Assembly (NCBI GenBank): GCA_030549495.1
Contig: JAUIRK010000052.1
Coordinates: 186,001 to 250,000, forward strand
Direction: 5' to 3'
DNA from: Nectonema munidae
Lineage: Eukaryota; Nematomorpha; Nectonematoida; Nectonematidae
DNA length: 64,000 bases
Below the pieces are notes generated by a model. The model saw only the letters and a list, made by a program, of their open reading frames with translations, had not been told where the DNA came from and ran no database searches. Shown one piece after another: positions 31,701-47,500 of this stretch. The first letter of the stretch is position 1; each line of letters opens with the position of its first letter. A program made the translations under genes and the position numbers.

Positions 31701-34700
31701 GCGCTGTCAGCACTTTGGACATGGCTAGCAAGCCTAGGTACTTCAAATTTTGGTCGTGATCTTCGATGAGTATGCGCAACTTCTGCAAACACAGTTGGAT
31801 CGATTCTTTGTGATTGGAAGGAGATGAGGAGGAGAGAATCACAATTACGACCTAAATAGAGATAAATTAACTAATTTAAATTTCGCGCATTTCGTCTCCG
31901 TTCAGAAACTTCTATGAAACATTTGGTTAAAAAACAACGTGGTTATTTCATGTGCAGCTTTGATGACCCCAGAACTGCAAATTAAAATGCCAGCAAGCAC
32001 CCAATACTAGTAGTTCTAGGACAACTCATATCTCAAGATTCGTACCTGGAAAACTGATACCCAAGACATTTGATATCTAGGACTACTTTTAAAGAGCAAA
32101 AGCCATTCGAGAGATAGATCAATGCACAAAGATGCCTTATCTAACTACTGGAACTAATCTTATTGCTAGCAGAGATGCAGAGTCTGAGATATCAAATAAA
32201 AAAGGCGTTTCATGGTCGTCAAAGGCTTAAGGATAAAAAAGAATAAATTTTATATAATTTTCAAGAGTTTTTTAAAAGCATGCCTCTTAATAGTACAGAT
32301 CATTTTAACTCTACACAATCACGACTTTTAATTCTCAACACACAATAGATTTATGGTCGCATTTTTGTCAATAATTCCATTAAAAAAATTGAATTCTTGG
32401 ATTTGTTCTGGAAATAGCTAAAAACAAAGACTTCCTTCAAATATTTTGACGAAAATGAATATAGCGTATATGCGTACTATATTCATACATTGAAAAGTAA
32501 GTACATGGAACTTCAGATTTTGAACATTATAGACACATATTTTAAGTATCACATCACAAAAACTTTACTTTCATTTGTCGCAAATATTGAATTAAACTCG
32601 ATTACTTAGATTTTTTATAACTACTCATTGACATACTGAAATAAAGCTTTACCTCTATAAATATGAAATTGAGCTTTGAACATTATAAACATATATTTAT
32701 AAAACCTCATATTTATTTATCTCAACTGTTCAATTAAACTTCATTACTTACATTATATTAAAATTTTCAATTATACTCATTGAGAAGAGATTCTACAGAA
32801 GTCTTCTTGGCATTTGAGTTCATCAAATAAAACATAACGGTCAATTTGACGGCTTAGAAATTCTAGTGTTAATGATACAACCTATTTTAAGAGTTAATTA
32901 GAAAAAGTGTGAAATGAAAAAGTAAAAAGCGTACTAGGAGACAGTTGATGCATTCGTATAACAAAGACATCGCTGTAGTATTGTTGATGAGATTCGTTAA
33001 AGGCTCCACCAACTTCTGTCCAAGACGCGGCTCTAAAAACAACACATGGCACACCTGATTACACAAGCACAAAATTCTCGCAACAAGAACAAAAAGAAGG
33101 ACGAAAAGAAGATACCGCTATGTCGCTGTTTTTGAGAGTTAAGAATTTCAGTCTATCGGTCTCTAATGCCAATATATATATATATATATTCGTATGTAAG
33201 TGTGTACGATTGCGCCAACACTGAATCTAACACCTTAACCCTAACAATAATACCAATTCTATACGAGTCTTAAGCCCCACAATAGGTTTCCAAAATTTTA
33301 CTCAGCCCATTAAGTAATTGGTTGAGCACTTGTCAATCAACTATTATGCAAATTGAGGAAAAATTTGAATAGTCAAAATCAGCGGTAGAGTGGAGGTTAT
33401 ACTATTAAGTAGGGTTACACATTTTTGATAGAACGGAAAGGAAATCGAAAACACCAATTTTTATACTTTTTCATGAAAACGTAATATATCTTTTTTGCAA
33501 AATATAAACTATTGAAAGAAATTTTGAAAAATCATTAACTACACTTAAGTTAATTTTTTTGTAAGCTAATTTTTGTAAGCTAAAAAGTAACATTTTCCTC
33601 CATTTTCTAGAACCAAATACTCGACAACTTAAGAAAGCTCTTTGATTAGAATGAAATGACTGAGTGATGGGGAAAGAAAGAGCTTGGGCTCGGCCTTGGA
33701 ACTGAGAATATGAAGTCATATGTATCTTTTAGCAATAAGTGGAAGCACACTAACAATAGGACGACTGTGATGTTGTTAGCTTGTACCAGGATTGGAGAGT
33801 AGAGGGGCAGGGATTTTATATAACTATAAGAATCACATTTGGAGTAGGTATCGGATAAAATTCAGAAGTAAGAGTCGGCTTTTTAATAACCCTTTTATTA
33901 CGAGAAAAATCAGACGATATTTGTTAAAAAGCAGAAGATATTTGAAAGAGCAGAGGAAGGTAAAATTGTTTATATATCCTATATGATACACTTGTCACAA
34001 AAGAGTTAAAATGTTAAAGAGTACGATCTTTATTAGGTATTTTAAATAATGAAAAAAAGTTTATTTTGTAAAACCATAGAGTGGCACTTCTTTAGTAGAA
34101 GCTGGAAGTAAGAGTTGGCTTCAAATATTAAAAGTACTTCAGTCGGATATTCTCGGATATATAACGAAAATTCCCGATTCTAACTATCCGAGTATTTTTG
34201 GAAGGTAAAGTGTTCACTCAGAATAAAAATTTTTTTCTTTGATTGACAGATTACACTTATAAGGGGATAGCATAAACTGCAGCCAAGAACAAAAAGAAAA
34301 CACTGAATTTATCTTAACCCATTTACGACCAATGTTCCTATTTTGGAACATAAGTAATTTCATCTTCGTCTGCTTTTTTCAATGACTTTGAATATAAATC
34401 GTCTGCGTTTTTTTAGATATCGTCTGATTTGCTTGGTCTTAAATGGGTTAAAGGAGTTATTGAAAATTAAGGATTGGTAGCTCACAAATAAATCAATTAT
34501 CCAATGAATATGTAATTACTCAACTAATCAATCAAGCTAAATTTGAATAGCAAACAAAGACTGAAGACGTTGGAACAAAAGCCAGAGCAAAGCCCCGTGA
34601 CAACTTCTTCTATTGCCCACTCATTTGCTCAATGTGTCTGTTTAAAAAAGCGAGCCCAGGCCAAAATTTATACATGAAAAAAATATTTGTACCCAATCAA

Positions 34701-35549
34701 TTGCCTGTTACGATTATACACCAATATAATGTGTCATCTTCAGCAACAAATCAGGGGCGCATATCCTCAAAATTATTGGGGACGAATTTTTTTTACAATT
34801 TTCAAAATTACTGGTCTGGACATACCACGGGAGACCAAATATTCAAGCAATCCTTTAAAATAGAGTGTATTCAGTGCATACCTAAATTTATACGACTACT
34901 TTATATTTTTTTTACAAAATTGATGAAATTTAAAAAATATACTTCCAGCGAAAATATTTTAATTACATAACGCATATACACTATTAAAAAAAATCCTAAA
35001 TTATTTGGGGGGAGGGGCGAATAGGCTTTTGGCCCCCACCGCCGGATGTGCGCCCCTGATGTAAATTAACATTGATATATGGTATAAGTTGTTTGTTTAG
35101 AATAGTGGCAAATATCTACTAGTTCGCTAAATCGGCTATTTTTTCAAAAATCAACATGAGTAAAAATTAATCGATTATTTATTCAAGTTTGAACTAAACA
35201 TCATTTTATAGTTTGCTTTAGAAAAGTTTGTTAACTATAAATTTACTTACTTTCAATTTTAACTATTAAAAAGTGAATTTTTTTATTAGTCTAGGTTTAA
35301 AGCAGTGATAAAATTATAGTTTATATTTTTTAATGAAATTTTAATCCCTTTGATACTTCCTTTTCTTCATATGAACAAGACCATCAACACCACTCAACGC
35401 ATATTTTAACACATTTTATCAACTTTTCGCTCATAGGTAAAAATTTTTAAATTTTAAACTATCGACCTATATCCAATATGGCGTAGTTGTTGCAGGAAAC
35501 TGGTTGACCCTGACTCTTTGGGAACAATAACCAAGCCTAGAAGGCAAAA

Positions 35550-35580
<31 letters not shown>

Positions 35581-38500
35581 CCTATATCCACTATTCCTGC
35601 AAAAATCCTTGAACGCATTTGCAACTTTGAATCCAACTGTTTTTCTCTGTTAAATTGCTAATAGCTCTCTACTCAAACATACAAAAACACTTTTTCTATG
35701 CACATCTCACATACTATGTCAATCAAACATCACTTCAACAAAGTTATGGCAAAATCCAAATTTAGGATCGCTATTCTAAAAAATCCTTCACTTTGCTTGC
35801 CTCCTTTCTATAAAGCATTATACTGGCGAAAGCATGCGTTTTGAGTTATTTTTTAAATATCCTCATTTTCCACTCCATGAAGAAGACTCAACCAAAATGA
35901 GAGAAACTAGGGAAAAACCAATTGTAATTACCAAAAAAAAGAGTAAATCTTTCTCAACTGCTTAAAAGAAATCAAGATTCTTTTAGATCAAGATCGTCCA
36001 AAATATGAATTATTAAATATATCAAAAATTGCATGATCATATTCTGTCTTATAAACAAAAAAATGAAACTTTGTTCGAACATAAATTTGAATTCAGGCCA
36101 CAATACCCCACAAATCACTTACTGTAGTATAGCTTCCCTTTAAGCTTCAATTTACTTCTTCAAATGTCAAGCTTCAATATAGTTTCAAGTTTTTAGGCAT
36201 CAATTCACGTTTCATCTTCATTTTTTGTATGACTTCAGGTTAATAACAAAAACATTGCCATTAACTTCAATTATACAAATCTTGTTCATATACTATATTA
36301 CGCACGTTTTCTCTCTGTTTTATGTAAGCCTTGTTCTACTGAACTTAGTTGCGCGTTTTGTCGCTTCTGATATTACTGAGATACTTCACTCCTCTCTTTT
36401 GCACTTTTTCATGTCTACGTTTTAGGATTTCACTAAATAAAGAGTTTTAGTTTTATCACGACACTTACACACATTTTTCAAAAATGGAATCAGTGCTAGC
36501 TATGGACCTTAGCAAAGCTTTTACAGCTCTCAATAGCCTTTAAAAAAAAACTAAATCTATGACATTTTCAAACAAAAGATCTTTTCAAGCATGATGTAAC
36601 AAAGGTGATATTGGATGCATATCAACATTCAGTCTTTTAGGGTTGGTAATTATGGAAAATTTAACAGCAAATTTAATGAAACATGAGACAAAATAAAACC
36701 GTGTTATTGGTGTCATTACGCGATACAAAAAGGAATTATTATCACTCTAAAAATACAAAGAAGCCAGAAATAATAATAAAAAAATGTTAAGTCTGTTACA
36801 AACGATATCTTTTCAAGTTCAAAAATTGGCACAAAGCAAAAATTGTCACTAAAAAAAATCTAATTTTTTATCAGTATCTAAAATATTTTAAAAATTACTT
36901 TACTTAAAAAATAAAATAAGTTTTTATACATTTATTTTAATCAAGGAAAAATAACATTAAAATTTTACAAGATTTAAATTTAAATTTATAGTTATTCAGG
37001 GGTTTACACTTCCAATGGCTTCAGAAACAGTTTTTCTAATTCGTAAAGACCTTATATCTCACAAAGACAGAATTTTTTCGTGTTTCAAAATAAATCTATT
37101 GTTTCAGTTACTGTCAGTTTCCCTATATTTTTTATAATAACAAAAATATCTTCGATTGAATTTAACATTTGACTATATGGGCCTAATAAATTAAGCTATA
37201 TAAAAGATATAAATTTTTGAAGAACATTGTCAAATAAAATCTTATATGTTTGTTAGTAAAAAATATAGTTTTTCTTAGTCTACCTTGATTAAAATAAATG
37301 TACTACTAAACGTTCATTTTAATTTTTGAATAAAGTAATTCTTAAATTATTTTAAATACAAGCCAAAATTTTAAATATTTTTCTTAGTGCCAATTCGAAC
37401 TTGAAAGGGGGGCCATTTATTTAGACATAAATATTTCATCATATATTTGCGAGTTGTGATTTGACATACGCACACTTAAACAGAAACACAAGAAGCACGC
37501 ACAAAAAAGCAACTTTCGTATACAATCATATCAAAATATATAGAATCTACACAGATACTGGCTTTTATAGTATTTATGAAAAAATTGGCAAAACCATATG
37601 TTTATATTTTCTAAGATTTCGCATTGCTACTTTTGTTGTTATTTTTCATTTATAATTAAATTATTTTCTTCTTTCAAGAAGGCACTATCCTTAACTAGGA
37701 TATAGATAATACTAAGTCAAAATAATGAATAATAATTCTTGTAATTCAGAATTAGTAAATCCTGTTTTGGTTTCCAGTGAAATTCAAAAGAGTGCTTTAC
37801 CTAAGGGAATCAAGACGCCAAAAAATTTGATGATTTTAATCAGCATCCAGTTGTTATTCGAATTGGACATCAGCTTAAAGAAAATGGGTGTAAGTGGAAT
37901 ATACGATTCTGCAGATTTTTTCGCCAACTCACAGATCACATTCACGGCTGCACTCTGGACACCGGGATCAGAATCCTACAAAAAGAATCATCAAAACATA
38001 TGTATATGTATATAAAATTTGGATATATTGTTCACGATTTTTTGTCTTTGCCCGGGTAAAGACTTAGAACAGGGGCAGGGAACATTCATTACCAAAAGAG
38101 CAAATCAGCTTCCACTTTCGAAAAAGTCTTTTAAAACACTTTCAATCTTGTACCTGTATGCGTCGTCTTCTTTCAAATAAAAAAAAACCGTGGAATATAA
38201 AGGTTTTTTGAAGATTTTTATATTAGTTAAATTAAAATTAAAAACATACCTTATTATGCATAAAATATTTAATTGCAGGTTGAAGTAGTAAACATAAAAT
38301 TAGGGGGGTTTGTGATAAGCTTATAAATTTTTATACTATTTTAAAATTGATTTGAGTTTTTTTGCTATAGATTTTTTCTTTCTGCTGGATTGATCCTTTC
38401 GTGAAAATTTTTCACTCGCAAGAGAAAACGCCTTCTTCTTTGTCCAGGAGTAAATAAAAATGAATAAAATAAATAACATGATACAAAATAAGTAATGAAA

Positions 38501-41500
38501 AATTCCATTTCTTATTATTTGCTAATGATTATTATAGCGCAATTTAAATCATATCATAAAATACACGGATGCAAAAGAATTGCAAGCGTATGGTCCTAAA
38601 TTTTGTTAAGATGGTGGGCCTTCAACTTGTAGTGCGAAAATACCTGTAAAGATGGACAGCCATTTTTGATTTTGATGTAAAATTAAGTAATTATTTTTAA
38701 TTCAAATTTTAAAATGAATATCAGAAATGAGTATAAAAAATAGAGATAAAATCAGAAATGAGAACAGAGAATAAGAAACAGGTAGACAGATAAAGGAACT
38801 CATATTCACAAAGAGCAGAAATGTTATAAACAGGCCTGTCGATAGAGAGGGGCAAGAGAACCCTCCCCCTCTTGAGATTTTTTGCCCACCTGGAACTCCT
38901 TTGAAATATATAATACACTTTCTTATAGTCCAGGACTCATTAAACACAGTTTAAGGCAAAGGTATCGTGGGGTGTTTTCATCGAGAAGGCACAATTGCGC
39001 CGTTTGTATCGAACTATGAGAAAGTAAGCTTGATGCGAGATCGAACCCAACAAGACCTTGAGTTATCGAAACCCAGTACCTAACCAACCTTACTCACATC
39101 CGCTGTAATTAGATTCTGTCGACAGGCTTGCTTATAAGCAAAGATTTGATAGTAAAATTTAAGAAAAAGCATTTAGGTAACAATATAGGAAAGTGGTAGA
39201 TCGCATCCTTACAAAAAATGTATGGCTGCGTCACTGTACTTTAATATTTGTCTGCTCTTTCAGAAATCAAATGGATTAAAGTGTCTATCAGATTTTGCGG
39301 CAAAAGAGAAGAGGCAAAGAAGTGAGACCGAAAGAGGTCCTATTGAGTCCATTTGACTTGGAGATAAGGGTGGAGCGAAGGCGAACTTACTTCCAGTTTA
39401 GACTTTAGCTTTGGGTAGACAGCGGGAAAGGCGAGTGGGTTGTGAGCAAGGATGTGGAACATCATGATCACAGCTCTCTTGCGAATGTAGGCTTTGGTTG
39501 AGGTGAGCAAGGCGGTGAGATCAGTGGATAACTCTGCCGCCGAATTTTTGTCGATGAAGGATGATAAGCCGGACATTGCTGTGGACGCTTCGTACTGCTT
39601 GCTGCTATTCAAATCCTAAGAACGAATGGAGGATTTAAGTTACTTGCGCATCCCATGCATCCCCTCCCTTTCTTTCGATTCTAACTTCGGAAATTGCGAC
39701 AAGACGAAAAAACAAGGAAACACATGAAAGCGCATGCATATTAATTAATCGATTTGATTCTTAAAAATGATAGCAAAAATAGACGATTTTAAGCATTTGC
39801 TTAAAACTACCTTAACCAATTTGATGCTTCCATTGACTTTAGGAAGCAGATTTCTTGATTTCAGGGTAGAAACTGCCATATCAACGTTACGTCACTTAAT
39901 ATTATATATTGACATTTGACAACTAAGTGCACCTCTGTTACACACAGAAAACCTGCTTGATACTAAAAGCATAGCAAGACTTTATTGACTGAGGTGACAA
40001 AAAAATCAGAGTCTGCACATTTTATTTAACTCAAAAAACAGAATTTGACCATGTTTGAATACATTCAAATTTACTTTATTCAATTTATACTGAAATCTAT
40101 TGATATAACTCGCAAAGAAAAACAAAAAAAGAGAAAAGACACATTCTACAATAAGTTAGTGTATATAAGGAGTAGCTCGCAGTGTGGGAAACTTATTTGA
40201 CACGATATCATGACTGTGGAATTACACTTGTGGGTACAACAAAAGATCCATGTTCAATTCCTGACACAAATGTCAATATTTCATAAAGTATTCTTCCCGA
40301 AGATGTGCTTAGCTTATAGTTAATCTATACGCAGCGAGATACTAACTTAAATTGTTTTATGTAGGATTTGGGAGTCTGGCGATGGGCCTGATGTACAATA
40401 CCATTGGAGAAACGCTATCTTTTCTAACGAATACACAAATCAATAATAATTCAATTAATCTTCTTGTAGTGTATCTTTAGCAGTATTTTTGTTAGGTTTA
40501 GCAAGAGATGTACGCACATTCGTTTTCAGCGATATGATATTCTATATGTGCTAGTAGAGTTAAGGTGTGGATGTTTCCTTACCCTTTCCCAGCAGCAGCG
40601 ATAAGTGAATGTATTACACCAGCCACCGCATGCTTCTGATGGCTTCATGAGTACGCTTCCACGTATGCCTAACAACCAACTTGATTATATTTGATCTTTC
40701 TCATTGAGGCATCATTCTGAACATAGATACGGATTGTTCACAGACATTTTCTTTTATATGTTAATAGGGTAATTCGTTTTAATGGTGAAATGAAACAATT
40801 AAAAATATCTTTCAAAGAAACGGTTCAGTTGATTCAAGGTTGAGTTGATGAGAAAAGAATTCCAAGTGATACAAAGTTTACACAGATCCGATAAGCATGC
40901 TAATCTAATATACAATAATATAATCTTTCAATGATTTCACCATGTGATGAATTTCACACATTTAATTCATTATTGCCTATTGAATTCTGTTTCTCCTCTC
41001 TTCCTAACACAAGCCTCCATTTCTATATGAATGTAATACTTCTGATCTCTTCAATAAGAATTCCTATCCGTGTTCATTGCTTTATTTTTATTTAAAAAAG
41101 TACAGCAATACCTCGATCCAAGAGATTTAAAAAAATATTTTAATTTGCGTGCGTGCAAAAGGAAAAAAAAGTAATGGAAGAAATAGTAATAATAATAAAA
41201 ATAATACTATTTCGACTAAAGAAACATTCTCTGAATTAACGATTGGAATAGGAAAATTTTATGGTACTGTGTCTTTTGTTGGTTAGATCAGGGGTGGCCA
41301 ATATTTTATACGATACGTGCCAAAAAATTTTATTCTCATTTAACTCCATTTATCATCATAGATATCATTATAAAGAAACATTTTAAAATGTTATATTTCA
41401 AAAATTTTTATATTTCTCTTTATCTATCTATGTAAAGATGTCGAAAACTGATATTTTTAGCAGTAGGTTTTCTCGGTGTCAAGGATCTCAAAAAAGAATT

Positions 41501-44500
41501 GAGTAATTTTTATGATAGAAAGTAAAGATTCTGGAATAAACAATGCTCATCTTTTGGCGCATGAGTTAAACATCCACCCCTGACTTAGATTATTATATTT
41601 AAACTTTATTTGTATTGAAATTAAAATACATCTTTCGAGTAATACTAAGTAATTAAAAACTAACTAAACAAGAATCAGACTGGATAACTGGGTGATTCCC
41701 TTTGAAGACCAGAAATGGTAGATCGGTGTCGCACTGGTCCTCTAAGGGTTATTAAAGTAATGGCACATAAGACCGCGTGCTTATGTTAGCTATTCTTTAA
41801 CCCAATCCTTATTATATTTATGCATTTCAGTATATAAACAAAAGATTAAGTCACCTTTTTAATCATGTTCGTCGTGAGCATCAAAACTTCGGTGTTTGGA
41901 TTGAAGGATTGCGAAGCAGACATGTATCCAATTCTCTTAAATCAAAGAAGCAAGGAATGGAAAAGCTTAGACTTGGGATAAATGAGGTAGAGTATAAACA
42001 CTATGAATTACAACTTTCTTTTAGCCATTTCATCGCATCGTTGGTAAATTGACGCAAATGATTTCCTGATTTTAAAGTTGTTTTAAAGCATAAGCAAAAC
42101 TTTTCAAACTCCCTTTTTTATGCCATATACAAATCAATGCTTAAAGTAAGCCCCGAATCTCCTATTTCCTTCCCTTACTGCAAAAATTAACTGAACAAAG
42201 ATTACAAAATACTTTGATACAAAGAATTGCTAAAAATTAACTTAACAAAGATATCAAGATATACCAATTTAAATTAGGTAAGGTACCGCGGGGTGTTTTC
42301 ATCGAGAAGGCACAATTGCGCAACTTGTATCCAACTATGAGGAAAGTAGGTTTGATGGCGCTTGGAACCCAAGACCTTGAGTTATCGAAACTCAGAAACT
42401 AACCAACCTTACTCACGCCCGTATGACTGACTTAGGAACCATCGCCTTTCTACAAATACAGGTAACCTTGCGCCTTTCTACAAATTCCGTCTCAAAAGAA
42501 GAAAGCAATGTTTTAAGTTATGATACAAAGTTTAAAATGGGTAATCTAAAAAATCGTTGAGGGTATTGAACAGATATCTTTATTTAGGCTAGACCGCTAT
42601 TTTTGAGATTTAAGTATGTATGTGCCTAGATGTTTTTTGTCAGGCGTGTATTAATACAAATAAATAGGAAAATTTGTGTCAAGAATGTCAAAAAATGTGT
42701 AGTAAATGGATGCACGATTGCACTAGCACTAAACTTAACCTCAACCCCAACACTACAACTAACTCTAACTCTTAAAAAAGAAACAAAGAACCACCAAAAA
42801 AGTTTGTATGAAAGAAAATATTTGTGTGCAGAAAGATGCCGACTTCCTTCAGACAAAGATAAAAAAAATTTTACAGAGTTTTTGGAAAATTATGTTGCAA
42901 CAAAAAAAATAAATATATGAAATGCTTAGAGAAAAAAGAAATCACCCTATTCAATGTTATAAAACTGAAACAAATTGCAACGTAAGTTTGTTTTAATGAA
43001 AAAACTTTCTTTTCACTGTGAAAATTGTAGAAAAAAATTAAAAATTTTGGTAAAATTAATAGAATCGCTGAAGAAAAACGATCCACACATTGAAATGAAC
43101 TTAAACAGGGTACTTGCCAAAATACTTAATTCGGCTCAATACTGAATTAAGCCAAGAAACAATTTGCGAGACATGGTTGAAGAATTTGGACCAGCAATTT
43201 TTTTCATACTTTCTCCAGCTATGTATGATTGGCTGGACTTGCATTTATATTAGCAAAACCATAATGAAGATATAACGGTTTAAAAAAGTATTCTGAATTT
43301 CATAAGAACACAAATCTTGGGAACTGTTTACCAATGGGTTTACAGAGTATGGTATCAATCTAGAGGTACTCCATATTTCCATTGCTTATTTTGGATTGAG
43401 AATAGTCCTCTAATTCGTAGATTCTCCAAAAGATGTTCTAGAGCTTACTGGAAACAGAATATCGTGTCATCTTACAAGTAAAGAAAAAAATTGTGAATTG
43501 AACAGTTTGGTGGTAAGTTATCAAATACCAACATGTGTGGCAAATAGTGTCATAAAAAATTTAAAATATCCAAAAGTACTTGGCAGAAGTGTTGAAGATT
43601 TGGGTCCCCAAGAAAATCAACAAGGAAAATAATCTAACATGACGAAACAGATTCCATTGTTGGAAGAAGAAATTTAAAACTTAGAAAAAGTCTTCATGAA
43701 ATAAGGAGATCACTTTTGGAAATATTAAAGACTATAATCCACTTTTACTGATTCTCTGCAAAGGAAATATAGAGATACAATTTATTGGTGAATACTTTTA
43801 TTATAAAAATTCCATTTGGATGATCAAATTCTGGGATTGGTTAGCCACTACATTATATGAAAATTGTATAAATGGGGTTATAGATGATTGAAATCTAGAG
43901 AAATGGGAGCTTACGATGAATGATCAGTAATGCTTTTCACTGAATTGCTTCATCAATTCTGATTTCTAAGAAAATCGAAGAAAAGTATTAAAAAAGCTTT
44001 CAACACTGAAAAATGAAAACAACAAAGAAATTTTCTGTGACGATTTTATCAAGAAAACTTCAAAGTATGGAAAACATCTTACTCAAAGATTTTGTTTCAT
44101 CTTTCAAATCGGATTATAAAAAAACTAGTCGAAGCATACAAATAGAAGAAGAAATATACATTACTAAAAGAACAAATAATATACTTGTGACAACACAGAC
44201 CTTTAATCCAGAGGAGCAAAAAGAAAAATATTCTTTTTATTTTTATTTTTGAAGAAACTCTGAAAGCGAACTTCTTGATTGATTTAAAAATTATTCAAAA
44301 GCATTTGAAAATGCCAAAACTTTCCAAATATGAGAGACTTCATTTCAAAAAAACAAAAATCCATCATTTAAAAAAAATATGGAAAAAACATCTTAGAAAA
44401 TATCAAAAGAAAATTGGTGAAAATGCAGAAAATTATAATGGAGGATAACACGATGTGTATCCACTTTGGCAAATAATGGAAGATTTGCATAAGATGAACA

Positions 44501-47500
44501 ACGGCAAAGAAAAAGACTTTGGCTCTACTTTGGATAATCGCATAAAGTCCCTGAATCCAGAGCAGTTTCGGATATATCAAAAAGTTACATCTTCAATCAT
44601 TCACTCTTATAAAGAAAGTATCAAAGAAAATGTCATTGTAAAATACTTGAAACTATTATGTTTGTTTATCTCAGCTTTTGCAGGTACAAACAAATCATAT
44701 TTGATCAAATGTTAAAACCCTTGTTGCAAGATTATCTGGTGATAAAACACCAATTCATGTCACATAATTTTAAGAGCGCAAACAGGATTGAGGGATGCAA
44801 ATATATCAGGACAGACTCTGCACTCTTCCTTTAAACTGCCTTTTGAAAGAATAAAAACAAGTACTATCCATTAGGTTCAAGCGAATTGCATATTTTTCAG
44901 ACAGGCATGAAATACATCCAGTGTATCATGATTCAATGATGCAGTATTGAATCTTTCAAATTCCAAAATTTTTGACTTTCCTGCTATTGATGATGTCATT
45001 TGTGGAAACAAAACTTATGAACAGGGCAATTAACACGTTGGCGAAAATTAAAAAAATAGCGCTGGTTTGAAAGCGGTTTTGAAATTAGCTATTGGATGTT
45101 TATTCTTTGTTCAAATATTGATACGTCAAAATGTTAATAAATGATTCTTTATGATTTATAAAAAAATTTGAATATGATAATGATCAGAAAATCCAAGCCC
45201 TCTGCATTCAAGGCATCATGGAAGAATCAGAAGAAAACTCAGAATATTACATAACGCGTATGTGTATCGCGAACAGTTTCCAATAAATCTGGCATATGCA
45301 ATACCTATTCATAAAACGTAAGGGTTGTCTTTGAGCAGTGTTCTCATTGATTTCGGTAGCCACATTTTTATAGAAGGGCAAGCCTATGTGGCACTTCGAA
45401 GGGTAATGATTCTTCATATTAACAAAAAAATAAAAAGTTGTTCAAAAATTTTCAAGAATATGAAAAGCTGACTGTTTTTTCACGTCTATTTCTTGATATT
45501 TAACGGGTGAAGAAGTATTTCAGGAAATCGCACGTTCAAAGATACTGGAACTCATGGAATTTCATGAATCCATCTTCATGCCTCATATGGGATTGAAAGC
45601 GTATAAAATGTGTTGCTGTGGAAATTCCTTCAACATTTGCGGATGAATATTTTGTGAGAGAAACATCTCTGATGCTCGAAACAAACATTCTGTCCTGCTC
45701 TTCGAAAAATAATCAGTTCATCATTGGATCAACTCCGTCATTGCTTGGGAATAAAATTGCCCCAATGATCTTGAACATGACAATGCTTTTGATAAAACAG
45801 ATAGATGTATTGTTTCAGATAATAATAGAAACGTTAAATTTGGGCCATCTTTTTTCAAAGAATAAACTTAGTATTTCAAATCTTTTTTTCTTTTTTTAGG
45901 GTTTTTGTTTTAAAGCGTAATTTCTTGATCTTTTATTTTTTCACTTAACTTTTTCTTTTTAGATTGTTTTTTAATAAGATCTTTAGGTACGCCTTAATCA
46001 CATGACCTAGGATGCTTGTATTTAACGCTGCGAATGAAATTTTGTTTAGAGGCAGATTGAAGGTTCCGCTTTGAAAAAACATCACAAGCGACTTAAAGTG
46101 TGTGGAGCGTCTCCTTGGATAAAATATCAAAATTCAATCCTTTCAATGGCCTCTCCACACTAAGATCCTTTCTTAGCTCCCATAGGTGTCGCTCGGTAAC
46201 CTGTATAAATTTATTTAAAGACTACACAGAAAATATAAAAAAATAAAATATTTAAAATTAAAATTATTTATCCATAAAATTGGATAGTTTCAACAAAAAC
46301 ATTTTCTATGCCTTGAAATCCCATTTTTTTTCTTCTTTTTTTAAGGCTGAACAAAGGAAGAACAATGAATATTTTTAGGTAAAGAATTTAATATCAAATT
46401 AGGTTTTTTAAAGGGTTAATATTGCAAAATGGAAAACAACATTTTAAATGGAATATTCCATTGTGTTTTTTAAGGAATTGAAATTGCCAAATGAGGAAAC
46501 AGTGATAAAATAAACTATTTTAAAGACTTTCAAACTTAATGCAAAAATTTTATAAAAAAAAGTGCACCTAAATAAAAGTTTATATTAAAAAAAATTAATT
46601 CTATACGGTGATCAGTTTGTACGTTTGGTGTATTTTAACCTAATCCATGGCTAATCCAGCACCTTTAAGACCGAATGATGCCGGATTAGAGATGGTCAAT
46701 GCTTACGACTTTGAAAATTGATTTGAAATAAAAATGTTACATATTTACGCACCAAAGTATACAATTTTTGCTCTTTTGATGAATATAACATTATCCACAT
46801 GTCGTGAACACCTATGAGTAGGTATTTTATTTAAAAAGGAAGTATTTGAGAAAACTTAAATTCTCAGTCTCTCTTCTACATTTCGAACACACTTCAAGGA
46901 CTTTTTGGAGCGGGCCTTACAAAGTATGTACATCAGAGCATAAGATGAGTGGAGCATTGCAAAGTTTACGCGAGAGAGAATCAAAAAAGGAAGAATGAAG
47001 AACGAATAGAGAGAAATACTTTATGAGTGAACTTTGAAGAACTCATGACTTCGATTATGTTAAATGCTGCCCAATTTATGTTGACACCAAGCATTTGCAA
47101 CTTAAAAGAAAAAAATCATGAATTTTAAATAGACACATTACTACTCAAAACATACACACGCGACTAGCATATACAGTGCAACACCGATAAAAACGACTGA
47201 CCATTTTGGAGGGGCCATTTTCTCGGGTCCTAATTCAAAGCATACACATAGTGAATTTTATTCAAAGATCTTCAAGGCTGCCACGCAGAAGATTAAATAT
47301 AAAATAAAAATAATCTTTTAATTAAAAATAAAGTGGTGATGGATCATTTGTTTGAAATAAAAAGAATTAAACGAAAAAAGCTGTTAAATGTTTGAAGCTT
47401 AATAATAATAATAATATATTATTGAAATATAATAATGTCACCGTTTTCCAAAATATTTACTTTAGATATTACTTAGATTTTAGATATTAATCAAAATATA

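Noticed and set aside
30073-31792. Several frames on both strands overlapping the AP3D1 main exon
   Set aside because: They lie inside exon 8 of AP3D1, whose protein match is strong; they are shadows.
37725-38015. 96-residue + strand frame
   Set aside because: It is the complement of AP3D1 exon 6.
38953-39104. tRNA gene
   Set aside because: A- and B-box-like sequences are present, but there is no cloverleaf, and the same sequence recurs with a common non-tRNA body; it is a SINE.
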